Part shown: positions 1 through 11,478 of the stretch, piece by piece | How the letters are laid out: each line of letters starts with the position of its first letter | Position numbering within the stretch: position 1 is the first letter of the stretch | DNA from: Geosiphon pyriformis | Lineage: Eukaryota > Glomeromycota > Glomeromycetes > Archaeosporales > Geosiphonaceae | Direction of reading: 5' to 3' | Length of the DNA stretch: 64,000 bases | NCBI GenBank assembly: GCA_016748015.1 | Contig: JAAOMT010000295.1 | Coordinates: forward strand, 1,184,604 to 1,248,603 | The notes under the pieces: generated by a model | Databases searched by the model: none | Told to the model about the DNA's origin: nothing | What the model saw: the letters and a program-made list of their open reading frames with translations, nothing else | Program-made: the position numbers and the translations under genes

Positions 1-199
1 TTCTTTGGTCTAATAACAGTATATGTTCTATTATTATCAGTTATAATGGTTTGTTTTCCAATGGTCAAAGTAGCATTTGAATAGTTTTTGATCAAATACT
101 TATAGAAAGTATAGAAGACATTTTGAATGTTTTGATCCAGAAAATAATTGTTCATGTCAATTGAAAATACTTTTGTTTTGAGAATGATGCATTTATTTA

Positions 200-1516
200 T
201 ACTTGATTTTTGTTAATTATTTGAGTTGATATTATCACAACAGGCAACTAATTAGGTTGTTTATGATATTTCTTGAATCATGTATTATAAATAAGATGAT
301 TATTAAAGATTGTTCTGGATTGATCTTAAAGAATATAAGAACTATTATTCAAAACTTTGTTGACTATAAAGGGTCTTTTCTATTGGCTAGAGAATTTATC
401 ATTATAAATATTGTTTCTATCTGAACAGTATTCTAATACCAAGTTACCGATATTTAAAGAAAGTGTTTTATAGGTTTTCTTTTTTTTAAGCTTTTTTTGA
501 AACTGTTTTATCTTTTCAAAAGCAATTATTTGTGCTTCTACTAAGGAGTCAAGAATAGTACCAAGTTTTTTTTGCAAAATGTCTTTATAATTTCCTATTG
601 TGATCTCTTCAAAAGGTATTGTTTTAATGTCAATTTCTATTGGTAGTGTTGTCATGTGTTCATAGAGCAGATAAAAAGGTTTATAACTTGTTATGTTATA
701 ATTTACAGTTCTATAAGCAAACAAAGCTGAAGGCAGTACTTTGTTCCATAAGTTTGTTTTTTCACTGGTTTTGGCTAAGGTTTCACATAGTGTTTTATTA
801 AAACGTTCTATTAGGCCATTTGTTTGGGAGTAATAAGAGGAAAAAAGTTTATAATGTATTCCTATTTTTCTACAAAGTTCTTCAATCAGTGTACTGAGAA
901 AAGCTCTTCCTTTATCAGATAAAAGTTTTTTGGAGCAGCCATAATGGCAAATAATATTTTCATAAATGAAATTGGCTATTGAGACTGCTATTTGGTCAAG
1001 AGTGGCTCTTGTTTCTACCTACTTTGTAAGATAGTTAGTAGCTGTGATAATGTATCTGTTGCCATTAGGAGTTATTGTTAAAGATCTAACAACATCTATA
1101 CCAATTCTGTCAAATAGTTGACCAACAGAAATTGAATGGATATTTTTTTTGCGATTGGATTTGTCTTTTTTTTGGCAGATGTTACAGATTTTGATGTATT
1201 TAGCAATATTCTTTTCCAAAGTAGGTTAATAATAGTGAGCTAAAGTTTTTTGAATTGTTTTTGTTTTTTTAAAGTGTTTAACTAATAGGTCAGTGTACAT
1301 GTTGTATATTACAATTTCTCTTTCTTCATATCTAATAACTCTTTGGGGACAGTTAGAATCTTTTCTATTTCTTTTATATAGCTGGTTCTGGCAAATCAAA
1401 TAGAAATTTAATTGTTTGTACAAATATTCTCTTTGCTGTTGAGTGTATTTTGGTGAATATTGTTTTTTACCCAAAAATTTTATTAAGACAGAGTAGTTGT
1501 CCAAGTCCATTATCAT
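200..1516 (-). pseudogene. Gy1 integrase (broken)
   Basis: Integrase inserts the cDNA into the host chromosome. The zinc-binding HHCC region survives as CNICQ near 1,165, but a first-His position reads NMYTD (near 1,300), consistent with a His-to-Tyr C-to-T change. The core shows GIDVV (first Asp, near 1,100), LLSDKG (second Asp, near 925) and NGLIERFN (Glu, near 815), so the DDE triad looks intact. The C-terminal domain follows, with a PFIVNKVL stretch near 345. The segment is interrupted by stops, for example where YLTKWP is expected near 1,018. It sits in a different frame from RT/RNase H, so at least one indel lies between 1,516 and 1,705. Confidence 0.85.
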
Positions 1517-1704
1517 GTTTGTTTGTGAAGGAGTTACTAATAATTAAGTTAGTTTGGTTTAAGAGATTGTATTATCACTGGATGGTAAGTCTAAAAAGAG
1601 CATTGGTGTTTTGATAATTTGCTCCTTTGCAGTGTTGAATATTATAATTGAATTCATTCAAGTAGAGTATCCAGCAAGTTATTCATTTGTGTTCCAGCTT
1701 CTTT

Positions 1705-2765
1705 TTATTGTACAGCCAAACCAAGACTTAATGATCTGTTACCACTAAGAAGATATTGATTCCAGTAACTAGTAGTCCAAACTACTGCTAAATATTTTTG
1801 TTCAGTAACTGAATAGTTTTTTTCTGTTGGTGTGAAGAATTTATTGGCATATGCTATAGCATATTTTCTGTTATTTTCATTTTTTTGTGAAAGAACAGCA
1901 CTAAGTCCATAGCCAGATGCATCAATGTGGAGAATAAAAGATTGGTCCAGATCAAGTTGCTTGAGAATTGGTTTAGTAACAAGTTTTTTCTTTAGAATTT
2001 CAAAAGCTTTTTGTTGATGAATACTCCAGTGATAATTGACATTTTTCCTGAGTAGCTGATTGAAAGAAAAAGTGATTTTAGAGAAATTTTTGATAAATTT
2101 GTGATAGTAAGAGGCCAAACTAAGAAAAAAGTGTAGTTTAAGAACATTCATTGGTTGTCTAATGTTCTAAACTTTTTTAACTTTAGCTGGGTCAGAGAAA
2201 ATTCCATCTTTTATAATAAGATGACCAAGGAACTGGGTAGATTGGCATCCAAAGAAAGATTTAATTGGGTTGATCTTAAGGCCAGCATTTCTGAGCAGAT
2301 CAAAAACCTTTTGCAAGTGTTTAAGATGTTTATTCCAGGTTTTTGAGTAAACCATTATGTCATTTAAATAGACCAGAACAAAGTTTTCTTTTACTGATTC
2401 AAATACTTTGTTCATTAGGTGTTGAAAAGTGGAAGAGGCATTGGTAAAACCAAAAAGCATAACTGTGAATTTATAGGTACCATACTTGGTAATGAAAGCA
2501 GTTTTTTTTCTGCTTTCTGGATCTATCTCTACTTGCCAGAATCCAGTAGTTAAGTCAATAGTTGAAAAGAAAGCAGCACCATTGAATTTATCTAGCATTG
2601 CATTAATTTTGGGGAATGGGTACATGTTTCTTATAGTGATAGTATTTAGTTGGTGGTAGTTAACACAAAAGCATAGAGTTCTACCTTTCTTAAATACTAC
2701 TACAACTGGAAAAGCCTATTCACTCTTAGTTTTTTGTATAAATTCAGGATTTTTCATCTGGTTTA
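1705..2765 (-). pseudogene. Gy1 reverse transcriptase and RNase H (broken)
   Basis: RT copies the element RNA to DNA and RNase H degrades the template. RT motifs are clear: STIDLTTGFWQVEI near 2,555, VMLFGFTNASSTFQ near 2,445, the catalytic box as YLND near 2,365 and FLGHLI near 2,225. The expected box is YxDD, so one metal-binding Asp has become Asn, a single G-to-A change predicted to kill polymerase activity. RNase H follows with LHIDASGYGLSAVLSQ near 1,915 and the TEQKYLAVVW segment near 1,790. RT and RNase H share one frame, with a stop at their junction near 2,152. Confidence 0.9.
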
Positions 2766-2793
2766 TTTCTTTCTTGATAAATTCATTATTGTG

Positions 2794-4157
2794 TTAATTA
2801 GATTGATAAGACTTCAAATGGATAGAATGAGTTTTTTTTGTGGTAATGGTGTGTTGTATTATATGAGTTCGTTCAGGAATATTACTTTCTTTTGAAATAA
2901 CTGGGCTATTTCTAGCCAACAGATTTTTAATGTCCACTTTTTTTTTTTTAAGGGAGGGTTTTCTTTGTTCTTCAATTAATAATTGGATCTCAGGTGGTTC
3001 ATTTTTAAAAGACTTCTGTACTTCTTTTAGTTCTTTTCTGAATATTAAACTAATTGGCTTCCAATTTTTGTAATAAATTAAACAAGACTTGTATTTATTA
3101 CTAGAGAAATACAAAGATTTATCACACCAGCATCTGGCACAAGGACCATGCCACCAATAACTGTATTTTGCTTTCTTGCCAGATTTTCTATCAAAGATTC
3201 TTCTGAAAATATCATAGTAGAGCCAGCAGATCAGTTTGTCATTTACCATAATTTCTTCTTTGTTAGTTTTAACATTGTCCAGTGGCTTGTCATTGCTGGT
3301 GAAAATAGTATAGGTGAGTTCAGCAGTTTTTTTTTGTTTTTCTTGATTTTTTTCTTCATCACTCTTATTATCATCTGACTTATCTGATTGTTTTTCTTCT
3401 TGGTTTTGTTTGGGTACTGGAGGAGTTGTTTAATAACAACACTTAACCACAATGGGTTTCTTACCACATCTGATGATCAGTTTACAGAGTTTATAATCAA
3501 ACAAAACTTTTGCTTTCTTGAGCCATTTATTGCCAACTATTATGGCATATTTTTTTACTTTAGATACTTCTATGTCAGTTTTAATGCTGATACCATTGAT
3601 TTGGACAAGAACAGCTTTGGCTATGTTCAGATCTTTTTCTTGTTACTATGTACATTGGTTATTGGTCTTGTAGATAGTTCATCAATTTTTCTGCCAATTG
3701 TTTCTAAAAAGTGTTTGATAATAATGCTAACAGATAATTCACTGTCCAGGATCAGATCAATAAAGTAATCAGCCACTTGGGCTTTACAAATAAGAGGAGT
3801 AACATTGCTGTTGTTAACAAGTCCAGCTTGGTATGGGTGTTTGTTAGTCTTTGGTGTCTTTTTCTTAAGAATCAAAGATTTGCAAAGGTCTTTTCTGAAT
3901 TGGAGATGAGTCATTAACTGGCCAAAAATAATGTGAGCAGATGTTTCTATAAGATCTTTGACAACAAAATAGGGTCCAGATTTTTGTACAATTTCTGGAA
4001 GTTCTAACTTTAGAGGATTCTTAAAAACTTTAGTCTTTGGTGGTTCATTGTTATCAACAGTTGATTTGGATGTTTTGTTTGGGTCCAAAACGAAATTAAT
4101 CTTGGCTTTTTTTTTCTTTCTGGTTGATTCAGAAGTGTTGATTGCTAATTCATTCAT
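2794..4157 (-). pseudogene. Gy1 aspartic protease and protease-RT linker (broken)
   Basis: The protease matures the Gag-Pol polyprotein. Its active site, expected as DSG, reads ILDSELSVSII near 3,745; the Gly-to-Glu change is one G-to-A step. A Lys/Thr/Pro-rich stretch precedes it (3,850-4,157). Downstream is a Cys- and Trp-containing linker (YSYWWHGPCARCWC near 3,150), then an acidic and Lys-rich stretch up to RT. I find no dUTPase motifs (no RSSL or GY-G block) in this linker. The frame changes near 3,250. Confidence 0.75.
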
Positions 4158-4242
4158 GTTATAATCATCATTAGTTAAATTAAAAGCATAAAAGGGGTTT
4201 TTTCTGGTTGGCTTGTATTCTTACCCTTTGGAGATGTGTCTA

Positions 4243-5759
4243 CTAATTTAAAGGCTGATAAATAATAGCTTCAACTAAGATGTTGGCATGATTGGATTTT
4301 TGGTTGAGAACATTGTTGTTGATAATTCTGTTGTTTTGATTGTCATTGTTTTTGAGAGCTGGAGAAGACAGGGGAGAATTGTTGCAATCTCTGGAGAAAT
4401 GTTCAGTTAATTTACAGTGATAACACACAGATGGGCCACAATTTTGTTGTCTTTGATAAGAGGGTTTCTGGGGTTAATTAAAACAGGATTCAAATCTGGG
4501 TCTTTGGGGTTGTTAATTTTCTCTAACTGCTTGGGTTAAGAGTTCCAGTAACTGGGCAAGATTAGCTGTAAGTCTATCTATTAACTGTTTATTTGGGTCT
4601 TAAGTTTGGGCAGCAAAAGAGACAGCAGTCATTTGAGAAGCAAGAGTCATAACAGAAGCAGGAGCAAAAACTGAAAGTGTAGATCCCAAGTGCATTCTTT
4701 GGTTGTCTTCAATTTATTGAGCAAGTTCAATAGTCATGTCTATTGTGGAATTGTTTTTCAGGGCCAGAAAAGACCAAAAAACATAGAACAGATTTGTTCT
4801 TAATCTTTTTGTAAAGGAATGAATCTTTTGTTCTTTTGTTCAGTTTCTTCCAGAGTCTACTCTTTTAATTAACTTTCTAATAACTTTGGCATATTTAGTT
4901 ACCACTTCACCAGGACTTTGCGTCTTTTTTTTTAGTTCCATGCACCATTTAGATATCAAAATAGGAGTTCTAAATTTTATTTCAAACTGAGTAGTAAAAG
5001 AGGTATTGTCTTTTCCAGTATTTGCTAATGCCTATTTAATGATTTTTTGCTAAGCATTGGCATTGGTTTCTTGTAAGAACCAAGTAGCAAGAGAGTCTTA
5101 AAGGTAGTCACCAACAATTTGGAACTTATATTCATTGTTATATTGGCTCTTTCAAAATTGTCCAATTATTCAATTGGATCTTGTGCATTATCTCTAAACA
5201 AGAGTAATGAAGTGTTGTTTTTTCTTCCCAAAGCAGTTTGTATGTCTTGGAAGGCAATCAGAATGTTCTGTTGCATAAGATTATTAGCCATTGGTTAAGG
5301 AGTTACTGTTTAAGTAGAATAATTTGATTCACTTGAGAAGAGATCAAAAACAAAAGCAATTTGATAGCTTTCTTCTTCTGTTTCAAGAGGAGTTTTAGTT
5401 GATTGATGGGCAGCAATCCAAGTATAGATTTAATAATTCAGATATTCGAAATTAGGGGGCTGTTGTTTAAAGGTTGTAAAATATAAAAGCTGATTGATGC
5501 TGTTGTTTCTTTCTTCAAAGTTGTTTTCAAAATAAGCTTGTTCAAAATAATAAGTTGTATAGGCTGTGTAGGTTTCAGCTGAATGCTCATTTAGGAACCA
5601 GTTTCAAAAGTCTTGAAATTGTCTGGTGGATTGTTTTTCAATGAGAAAGCAAATCAAGCAGGAGGGCAAAAGATTGAGTTCAATAAAGTCTAGATTATTT
5701 TTGTTGTGTGCTTTAAAGTATTCTTCTAATTGTTGTAGCAGGTATAAATAATCACCCAT
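4243..5759 (-). pseudogene. Gy1 gag with CCHC zinc knuckle (broken)
   Basis: Structural capsid/nucleocapsid protein. I place the start at the ATG at 5,757-5,759 because the frame is readable from there and it lies about 28 bases after the primer-binding site. An internal Met (MANNLMQQ, ATG 5,289-5,291) is in the same frame. Stops interrupt it where Gln or Trp is expected, such as DF-stop-NW near 5,610 and IE-stop-LD near 5,170. The nucleocapsid knuckle CYHCKLTEHFSRDC (C-x2-C-x4-H-x4-C) lies near 4,385-4,425 and is preceded by a Gln/Arg/Pro-rich stretch. The knuckle is in another frame from the capsid part, so an indel lies between. Confidence 0.8.
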
Positions 5760-5787
5760 ACAATAGGAAACAAAGTGAATTTTGACA

Positions 5788-5805
5788 ATCTCACAGAGAG
5801 CACCA
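5788..5805 (-). other. Gy1 primer-binding site (tRNA-Met)
   Basis: Minus-strand sequence TGGTGCTCTCTGTGAGAT lies just inside the 5' LTR. It pairs with the CCA-tailed 3' end of the tRNA-Met gene at 45,153-45,225. The two mismatches (positions 9 and 17) are both transitions, C-to-T and G-to-A, matching the decay seen throughout the element. Confidence 0.75.
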
Positions 5806-5811
5806 CTTTTA

Positions 5812-6573
5812 TGTTATGGATTGGAGTAACAAGCTAATAGATAGCAAGAGAGAACAAGATTGTAAGGTGATAAAAATAATCAAAGAAGATTTAACTTCAA
5901 AGAACGAATTAAATAAGTATGGATTCAATATGCAAGATCAGTTTCATAAAATATCTCAGTCACTATACTTTTTAAAAAATAACTGGAGAATCTGAAGGTA
6001 GAAAGATAGTCCATACTGTCAACAAATGATTATGCCTAATATAATTCTATGCCTCATGTTGGTGCTCTTAGAATTCAATATCAGGTATTAGATGTACTCT
6101 TCAGTTATGTTTTATTCAATAATCTTCAAATAATGCAATTACATGTTTCAGGAAAAGAGTAAAAAATAACCAACAAATAATCTTTTATTCCAAGATGTTC
6201 AGATACTTGAAAGTAGAGAAAGAGAGTTTTAGCAATAAGAGAATAATTGAGATGAAAGTTGTTATTTTATTTATTTTATTTATTTTATTTTCTTGATTTT
6301 TTAACATACTTTTCTATAGCTAAGAGATTCATTGCTTATATAGCTATCAAAAATAATCAATAATCAGATCAATGATTAAGTCAATGATCAGATCAATAAT
6401 CAGATCAATGATTAGGTCATTAATCAGGTCAATAATAAGGTCAATGATTAGGTTAACAGTTAGATCATTGATCAGATTAATGATCACTTCTAAAAATAGA
6501 GTGGCTAATTTATATGACATCAATGGCTAATACATGTGATAATTAATAAAAAGTATAAGTTTCAACTATAACA
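5812..6573 (-). repeat. Gy1 5' LTR (provisional borders)
   Basis: The proposed borders are TGTTAT at 6,573 and ATAACA at 5,812 on the minus strand, an inverted terminal pair. The inner border lies 6 bases from the primer-binding site. Length 762 bp, close to the LTRs of Gy3 and Gy4. The partner LTR is outside the window, so the borders rest on the inverted ends and the adjacent primer site. It contains a short-period tandem array (6,353-6,486) and an ATTTTATTT run (6,261-6,291). Confidence 0.55.
6353..6486. repeat. Degenerate ~12-bp tandem array in the Gy1 LTR
   Basis: Roughly eleven imperfect units of the type AATCAGATCAATG / ATTAGGTCAATG follow each other with a period of 11-13 bp. The array lies in the upstream (U3) part of the LTR, where promoter elements usually sit. 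GATCAAT/ATTGATC motifs are partly self-complementary. Confidence 0.75.
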
Positions 6574-6584
6574 ATATTTTGGTT

Positions 6585-6672
6585 TTTTGTATGATTTTTT
6601 TGTAGTAGGTAGTTTAAATATATAGTATTGTTTTAATTGGCCTAAATAACTGGTCATATATAAAAAAAAATA
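6585..6672 (+). mobile_element. LINE 3' tail stub, plus strand
   Basis: The stretch TTTTAATTGGCCTAAATAAC and the following GGTCATATATA resemble the 3' untranslated region of LINE-c (42,060-42,095) and the tail at 47,195-47,225. It ends in an A-rich run next to the oppositely oriented A tail of LINE-a. Only about 90 bp survives, between the Gy1 LTR and LINE-a. Confidence 0.4.
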
Positions 6673-6811
6673 AACTATATTTTTTTTTATTGTTTTAACA
6701 AGTGAAGTCCAACTACTATCTAGTACATAGAACCAAACTAAGTGACCCAAACTAAACGCAATTTACATATTTACTACATATGGCTAGCCACTCAGGCCAG
6801 TCAAGACAACA

Positions 6812-9800
6812 CTACACACCTATAATGACACTAACAACACCACCCAAACCAGAAAAAAAACAGCACAGCAAACAACGACCAAAGCTAATAGCAAATGAAT
6901 TAACCATACCAAGCATTCTAACCACTTCACCCGACAATATAGAAGAAACATCACAAGACAAAACAGAAACAACTCCACCATTAGCAACCAAATCAGCCTT
7001 TTCTATCTTCACCCTGTGCTCAAACCTCACCAACTATGCCCTCACATGATGTAAATCAGCTATAAACCTAACAAAATTGACAACCTCACCAATGGCCTGC
7101 TTCTTATCATCAAATACACCCCAAGTCTCTTTGCACCATTCATTCAGCACAAAGCCTTTGCACACAATAGAATACAAACCAACATCCAAAGAACAGGCAA
7201 ACAATGTCTGCAAAACAGCTGAAGATGACGAGTCACAAAGACCCGTCACCAAAACCCAATAAACAGAAGCCTTAACCAGAACCTCATCACAAATAACAAC
7301 ATCCCAAGAGCATGTAAAGACATGGTTAGAAAATTCCACTTCACCACACAGCAGACACAATACGCCAGGATAACCTTTATCATACAGTCTTTTCCAAACA
7401 GCTACTGGAAGACGTCTGTGCACAGTCTTCATCAAATATGAGCACAAGTTCAAAGTTTTCCAACTAGTGAATCCAGCAAGCATATGAGAGTCCAGATGCC
7501 AAACCTTTGCAGTAGAAATCCAGTCTACACATCCAATTAAGTCAACAGATATCACACCCACACCAGGCCCAGCCTTCCAGTGAGCACGATTAATAGATTG
7601 GAAAATGTTCCTTACAAAGTGGCAGGCATTGCTAGAAATTGCTGTGTTATCAGCCACCAAATAATGTTTATGAACCCTTGTCAACAAAAAGAAGGGAGAT
7701 CGAGCAGCTTTTCCAGCTGCCAAATCAGTCTTGACATTACCTGAAATGCCAGAATGGCCCTTAACCTTAACCCAAACCACCTCGAGATCTTTTTCCCTAA
7801 CCAAATTGAAAATATGGCATCTCTTCAACCAGCACCGATTACGAAAATCAGGCATGGTACAAGACAACTTCGACAAGCAGACATCAATAGCAGCTTGGCT
7901 ATCAGTATGCAAAATCACCTGACAAGAGGAAAGTACACACTCAAGAGCCAATGCAACAGCCTACAACTTAGCCAGAATAGAGGATAATAGACCACCAACT
8001 ACAACACCAACACTCTTATCCAAAACTGGAAAATATGCAGCAGCACCACAAGCAACATCAACTGAGCCAGCATTTCTCAAAGATCCATTAGTATATACCT
8101 CAAAGCAACCAGACCAGATATCATGCAACCCATCTTTTACCAGAGAAAACACATCAGAATCTAAAATGTTTATATCAACAGACTGAGCAAAACCAGCAGA
8201 ACTGGAAGCAAAAAAGTCCTGAACCAACATAAACTCAGACACAATTGAGAACCAGCATGGCACGAAACCCTGTGGGTCCAACCTCTTCTAATGATGAAAG
8301 GTCTTCCAATCTAGCACATGGCTCTTCTTATTCCAAAAGCAACTTCAAAACACTTCAGAGAGTGAACAGAATTAAAATACCCAGAATTACCAAAAATTGA
8401 CGAAAGTGGAAAACAACTTGAACTGCGAAAGGCATTGAGAAAGTTGTTAGCCAAAGAAAGCTCATTACTCAAAAAAATCTTCACAATCCCAGCCAAAAAG
8501 TTGTTGACTGGACTAACACGCAGCTTGACAAGAAACTACAAAGAATTCAGAGGAGCCCAACTAAGAACCTGCAAGTCTAAAAATCTATAATTAAACAAAT
8601 GCCCAAGGACTCCAGAGGCATTAGAAAAGGACACCAAAGCAGCAATCTTCTCTTCAGATTGCACCTGTTCAAAAGTTTTCAAGTCATATAAAGAAGGATG
8701 ATGTAAGGCAGCATCCAGAAAATCACGAGGCAAACCAGCTTTGGACTTAAGACTCTTCCTAACCATAACATCCTATTTGTGACAAATACCAGACAAAACA
8801 AAACTAAATTGAGTCCAGTAACTAACAATAGACTGCAAGACAGCCAAGACCAAATACGAGAACTGTTTATCTATAATAGCCTTTTTGAGCATAACGTTAA
8901 CAAAAAAACAAACATCAGAATAAGCTTTGGACACATTAGGTTTAGACAAACCCTCTGTAGACAAGAAGATACCCAGATAACAATGAGCTTTGTCCTTTTT
9001 AGCAATTGAGATTGACTGACCACAAATACTCAGAAAGGCAATTCTAACACTCTGGTTAATAGAAATAGCCACTATCTTATTATTATTAATAAAAATATCA
9101 TTGATTTCAAAGAACTCACTGGCAATGTTCAGAGTGTACTGAGTGGAGGCCTGACAATTTCCAATCCAAATTGTATCGTCGACAAACACACCAGCAGCCA
9201 AGTAAGATGTCATCCCACCCACACTCTCAACTTTGCCTGTCTTTGCAACAAACTTAAAATCAACATGGTATTCACACAAATGCTCGTGTCTTTTCACTTC
9301 ACATAAGAGTAGATCATAGAAAATTCTCCATAAGAGAGGCAAAAAAACTTCACCCTAGTCCAATCTATCATGTACACTATAGCCATCTGACAAGCTGAAA
9401 TCAGTTATCACTCTGTTAACCCTATCCTTGTGAATGTTTTCAAAAAATCTAATAAACCTCTCACACATTTTGATGCACCACAAACTAGCTTTCAAGTAAG
9501 GCCAACTAACAGAATCATATGCCTTCCACATATCCTGCAAAACCAACCAAATTTCCCTATTTTTTTTAAGAGCATTCTTCACAATTGAACCAACCGCAAA
9601 CACTGGAGATTGCGTAGAAGTACCTCAGAGCACCAAAAAATTATCACCCTAGAGAACACCAAACTTACTACAAGCCAAAAAGATGCGATCAGACAAAATC
9701 TTTCTGGCAGTCTCAATCAAAGCAATAGGTCGAGTGTTTGTAAGAACTCCATCTTAATCATAAGGCTTTGGAATCATTGAGACCTACACCCTTTTCCAAA

Positions 9801-11478
9801 AAGCAGGCACCATGCCAACAGATAAGCACACATTCAGCAACACCAAAAGGCATTCCAACACTTTACCACAACCATGTTTTTAAAGTTCATTGGGAATGCC
9901 AGACAAGCTAGCAGCTTTGCCATCAAGAAAACCATTAGTAACCAAAAGTAATTTACTCATGCTAATCACACACATTATATTAGAAAAGGCATCATTCCTA
10001 ACATAGTTCAAAAGTGCATACTAATGAGCCCAGAGATCAAGTAGCACTGTAGGCATTACACACTTCTGTGTCTAACCCTCCATGATCTTGTTAACACTTG
10101 ACCTGACCTTCTCCGGCTCCAATATCAACTTATCATCAACCACCAAGTGATCCAACACCACCTTTTGAAATGGCCAATCCAGAACACTCCTAATTATACT
10201 TCTCTTGTCCAAGCAAAATCATTCTATATGCTTCTCAATAGCCTTTCTGATAGTAGCCTCTTGCAACAACTTTGACTCAAAAATCTTGGATTTTCTGTAC
10301 TCCTTTCTGACAAGTGACAAATAACTAATAAGGTCTTCTACTTTTTGGCCACCACAAACCATGTCCTCCAGAACAAGAGCTTTACCAGCATCCAGAGCCG
10401 ACTATTTCTTCATGAATTGATTGAAATCAGACATATCAGCAGAGGTCAGGCATTTGACTATCTTGGCAACCAGCAACTTCAAACCCAGGAACTTAGAAGA
10501 ATGTTCATTTTTCAAGCACTGAAAATCACAGAACCAATGTCTGGAAAATATTTCATCCACAGAATCCACCACCACTTTTTCCAGCAAAAACCACATAGCA
10601 TCCAAATCAAGACCAACAGCAGTGCCAAAAAATCTTCTCTTTACCTTCAACATCTTAGCAGAGGAACATTTCCTAAAATGGGACCACCCAGCACTATCAG
10701 TATTCTTGATCCTGAACTTTCAACAATCTTTGTTGGTCTGCTTATGCAAACCATTCAGCCAAACATCTAAGAGCCCACCCAGGCCAACTGAAACCATGAC
10801 AGATTTGTGATCTGTATTGAAGAAATCAGAAACAGAATTAACACAATGCTTTGCAACAGCAGAAGATAGAGTCCCACTAACAAGAATAAAATCAATTGTC
10901 TTTTCCACTCTCCTAGAATTGCTTTATGTAGCTGTTTTGACCAAAGAGTGTCCAGCAAAAGAATTGACTAAACCCAAACCCAAACAGAACTTAAAACTTG
11001 CACTCCTCCCAGAGTCATTCTTGTTGAAATTGCCACCCAGAACAACAAAAGTGCTGGAGTTAACAGCCTTAACAATAAGAGAATTCACTGCAGGAGCCTG
11101 AGCAAACCTAGTCCCAGGAGAAACACCAGCATACAAATCCAGAATTGTAACCGAAAGCTTGTCTTTAAACAAAAGCCAAATCAAAATCAAATGACCAGAA
11201 ACTTCCTTAACCCTAGAAACATGGCAAGCCAAAGAGTTGTCCATAATCACAGCAATACCAGCACCAAGATAACCAATATCCAACCCAGAAGTAAAAATCT
11301 GAATCCCATCAAATTTGTCCTTGATCTATGATCCAGAAGAAGACTTCAATTTCGTTTTAGCAACAAAAAAAACCATATTCCCAGAATTCACATGCCAATG
11401 GACAATGTCTGTCTGTTTTGCAGGGACATTGATACCTCAGACATTGCATGTAACAAATTTCCAAATCAAACCACTCAT
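6812..11478 (-). pseudogene. LINE-a ORF2: endonuclease - RT - RNase H (broken)
   Basis: ORF2 nicks the target and primes cDNA synthesis there. The start ATG (11,476-11,478) overlaps the ORF1 stop. The endonuclease shows LVLGGNFN near 11,035 (expected GGDFN; Asp to Asn) and NTDHKSV near 10,815. RT shows LVLQDMWKAYDSV near 9,540, a stop in place of Arg in the GTST block near 9,625 and of Gln near 9,358, and an intact FVDD box near 9,180. RNase H shows VYTNGSL near 8,095 (expected TDGS), an ALALE block near 7,945 and HTDSQAAID near 7,900. The finger CLLCGEVEFSNHVFTC lies near 7,340. One frameshift separates RT from RNase H near 8,320. Confidence 0.9.

Larger units (their letters stand above)
1..6573 (-). 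mobile_element. Gy1: Ty3/Gypsy retrotransposon, 3' end beyond the window
   Basis: On the minus strand it reads 5' LTR, primer-binding site, gag with a CCHC knuckle, aspartic protease, RT, RNase H, integrase. That order (integrase last) defines the Ty3/Gypsy superfamily. The 3' LTR lies left of base 1. Every domain is recognisable, but several frame changes and many stops break the polyprotein. I see no dUTPase between protease and RT, unlike the other three Gypsy copies here. The gag and protease resemble a polyprotein I associate with Glomeromycotina genomes; that is recall, not a search. Confidence 0.9.

Noticed and set aside
6780-7987. Plus-strand open frames across LINE-a (6,780-7,049, 7,731-7,987; also 10,345-10,770 and 12,873-13,280).
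   Set aside because: They are antisense to the LINE ORFs and show no family features. The minus strand carries the endonuclease, RT and RNase H motifs.
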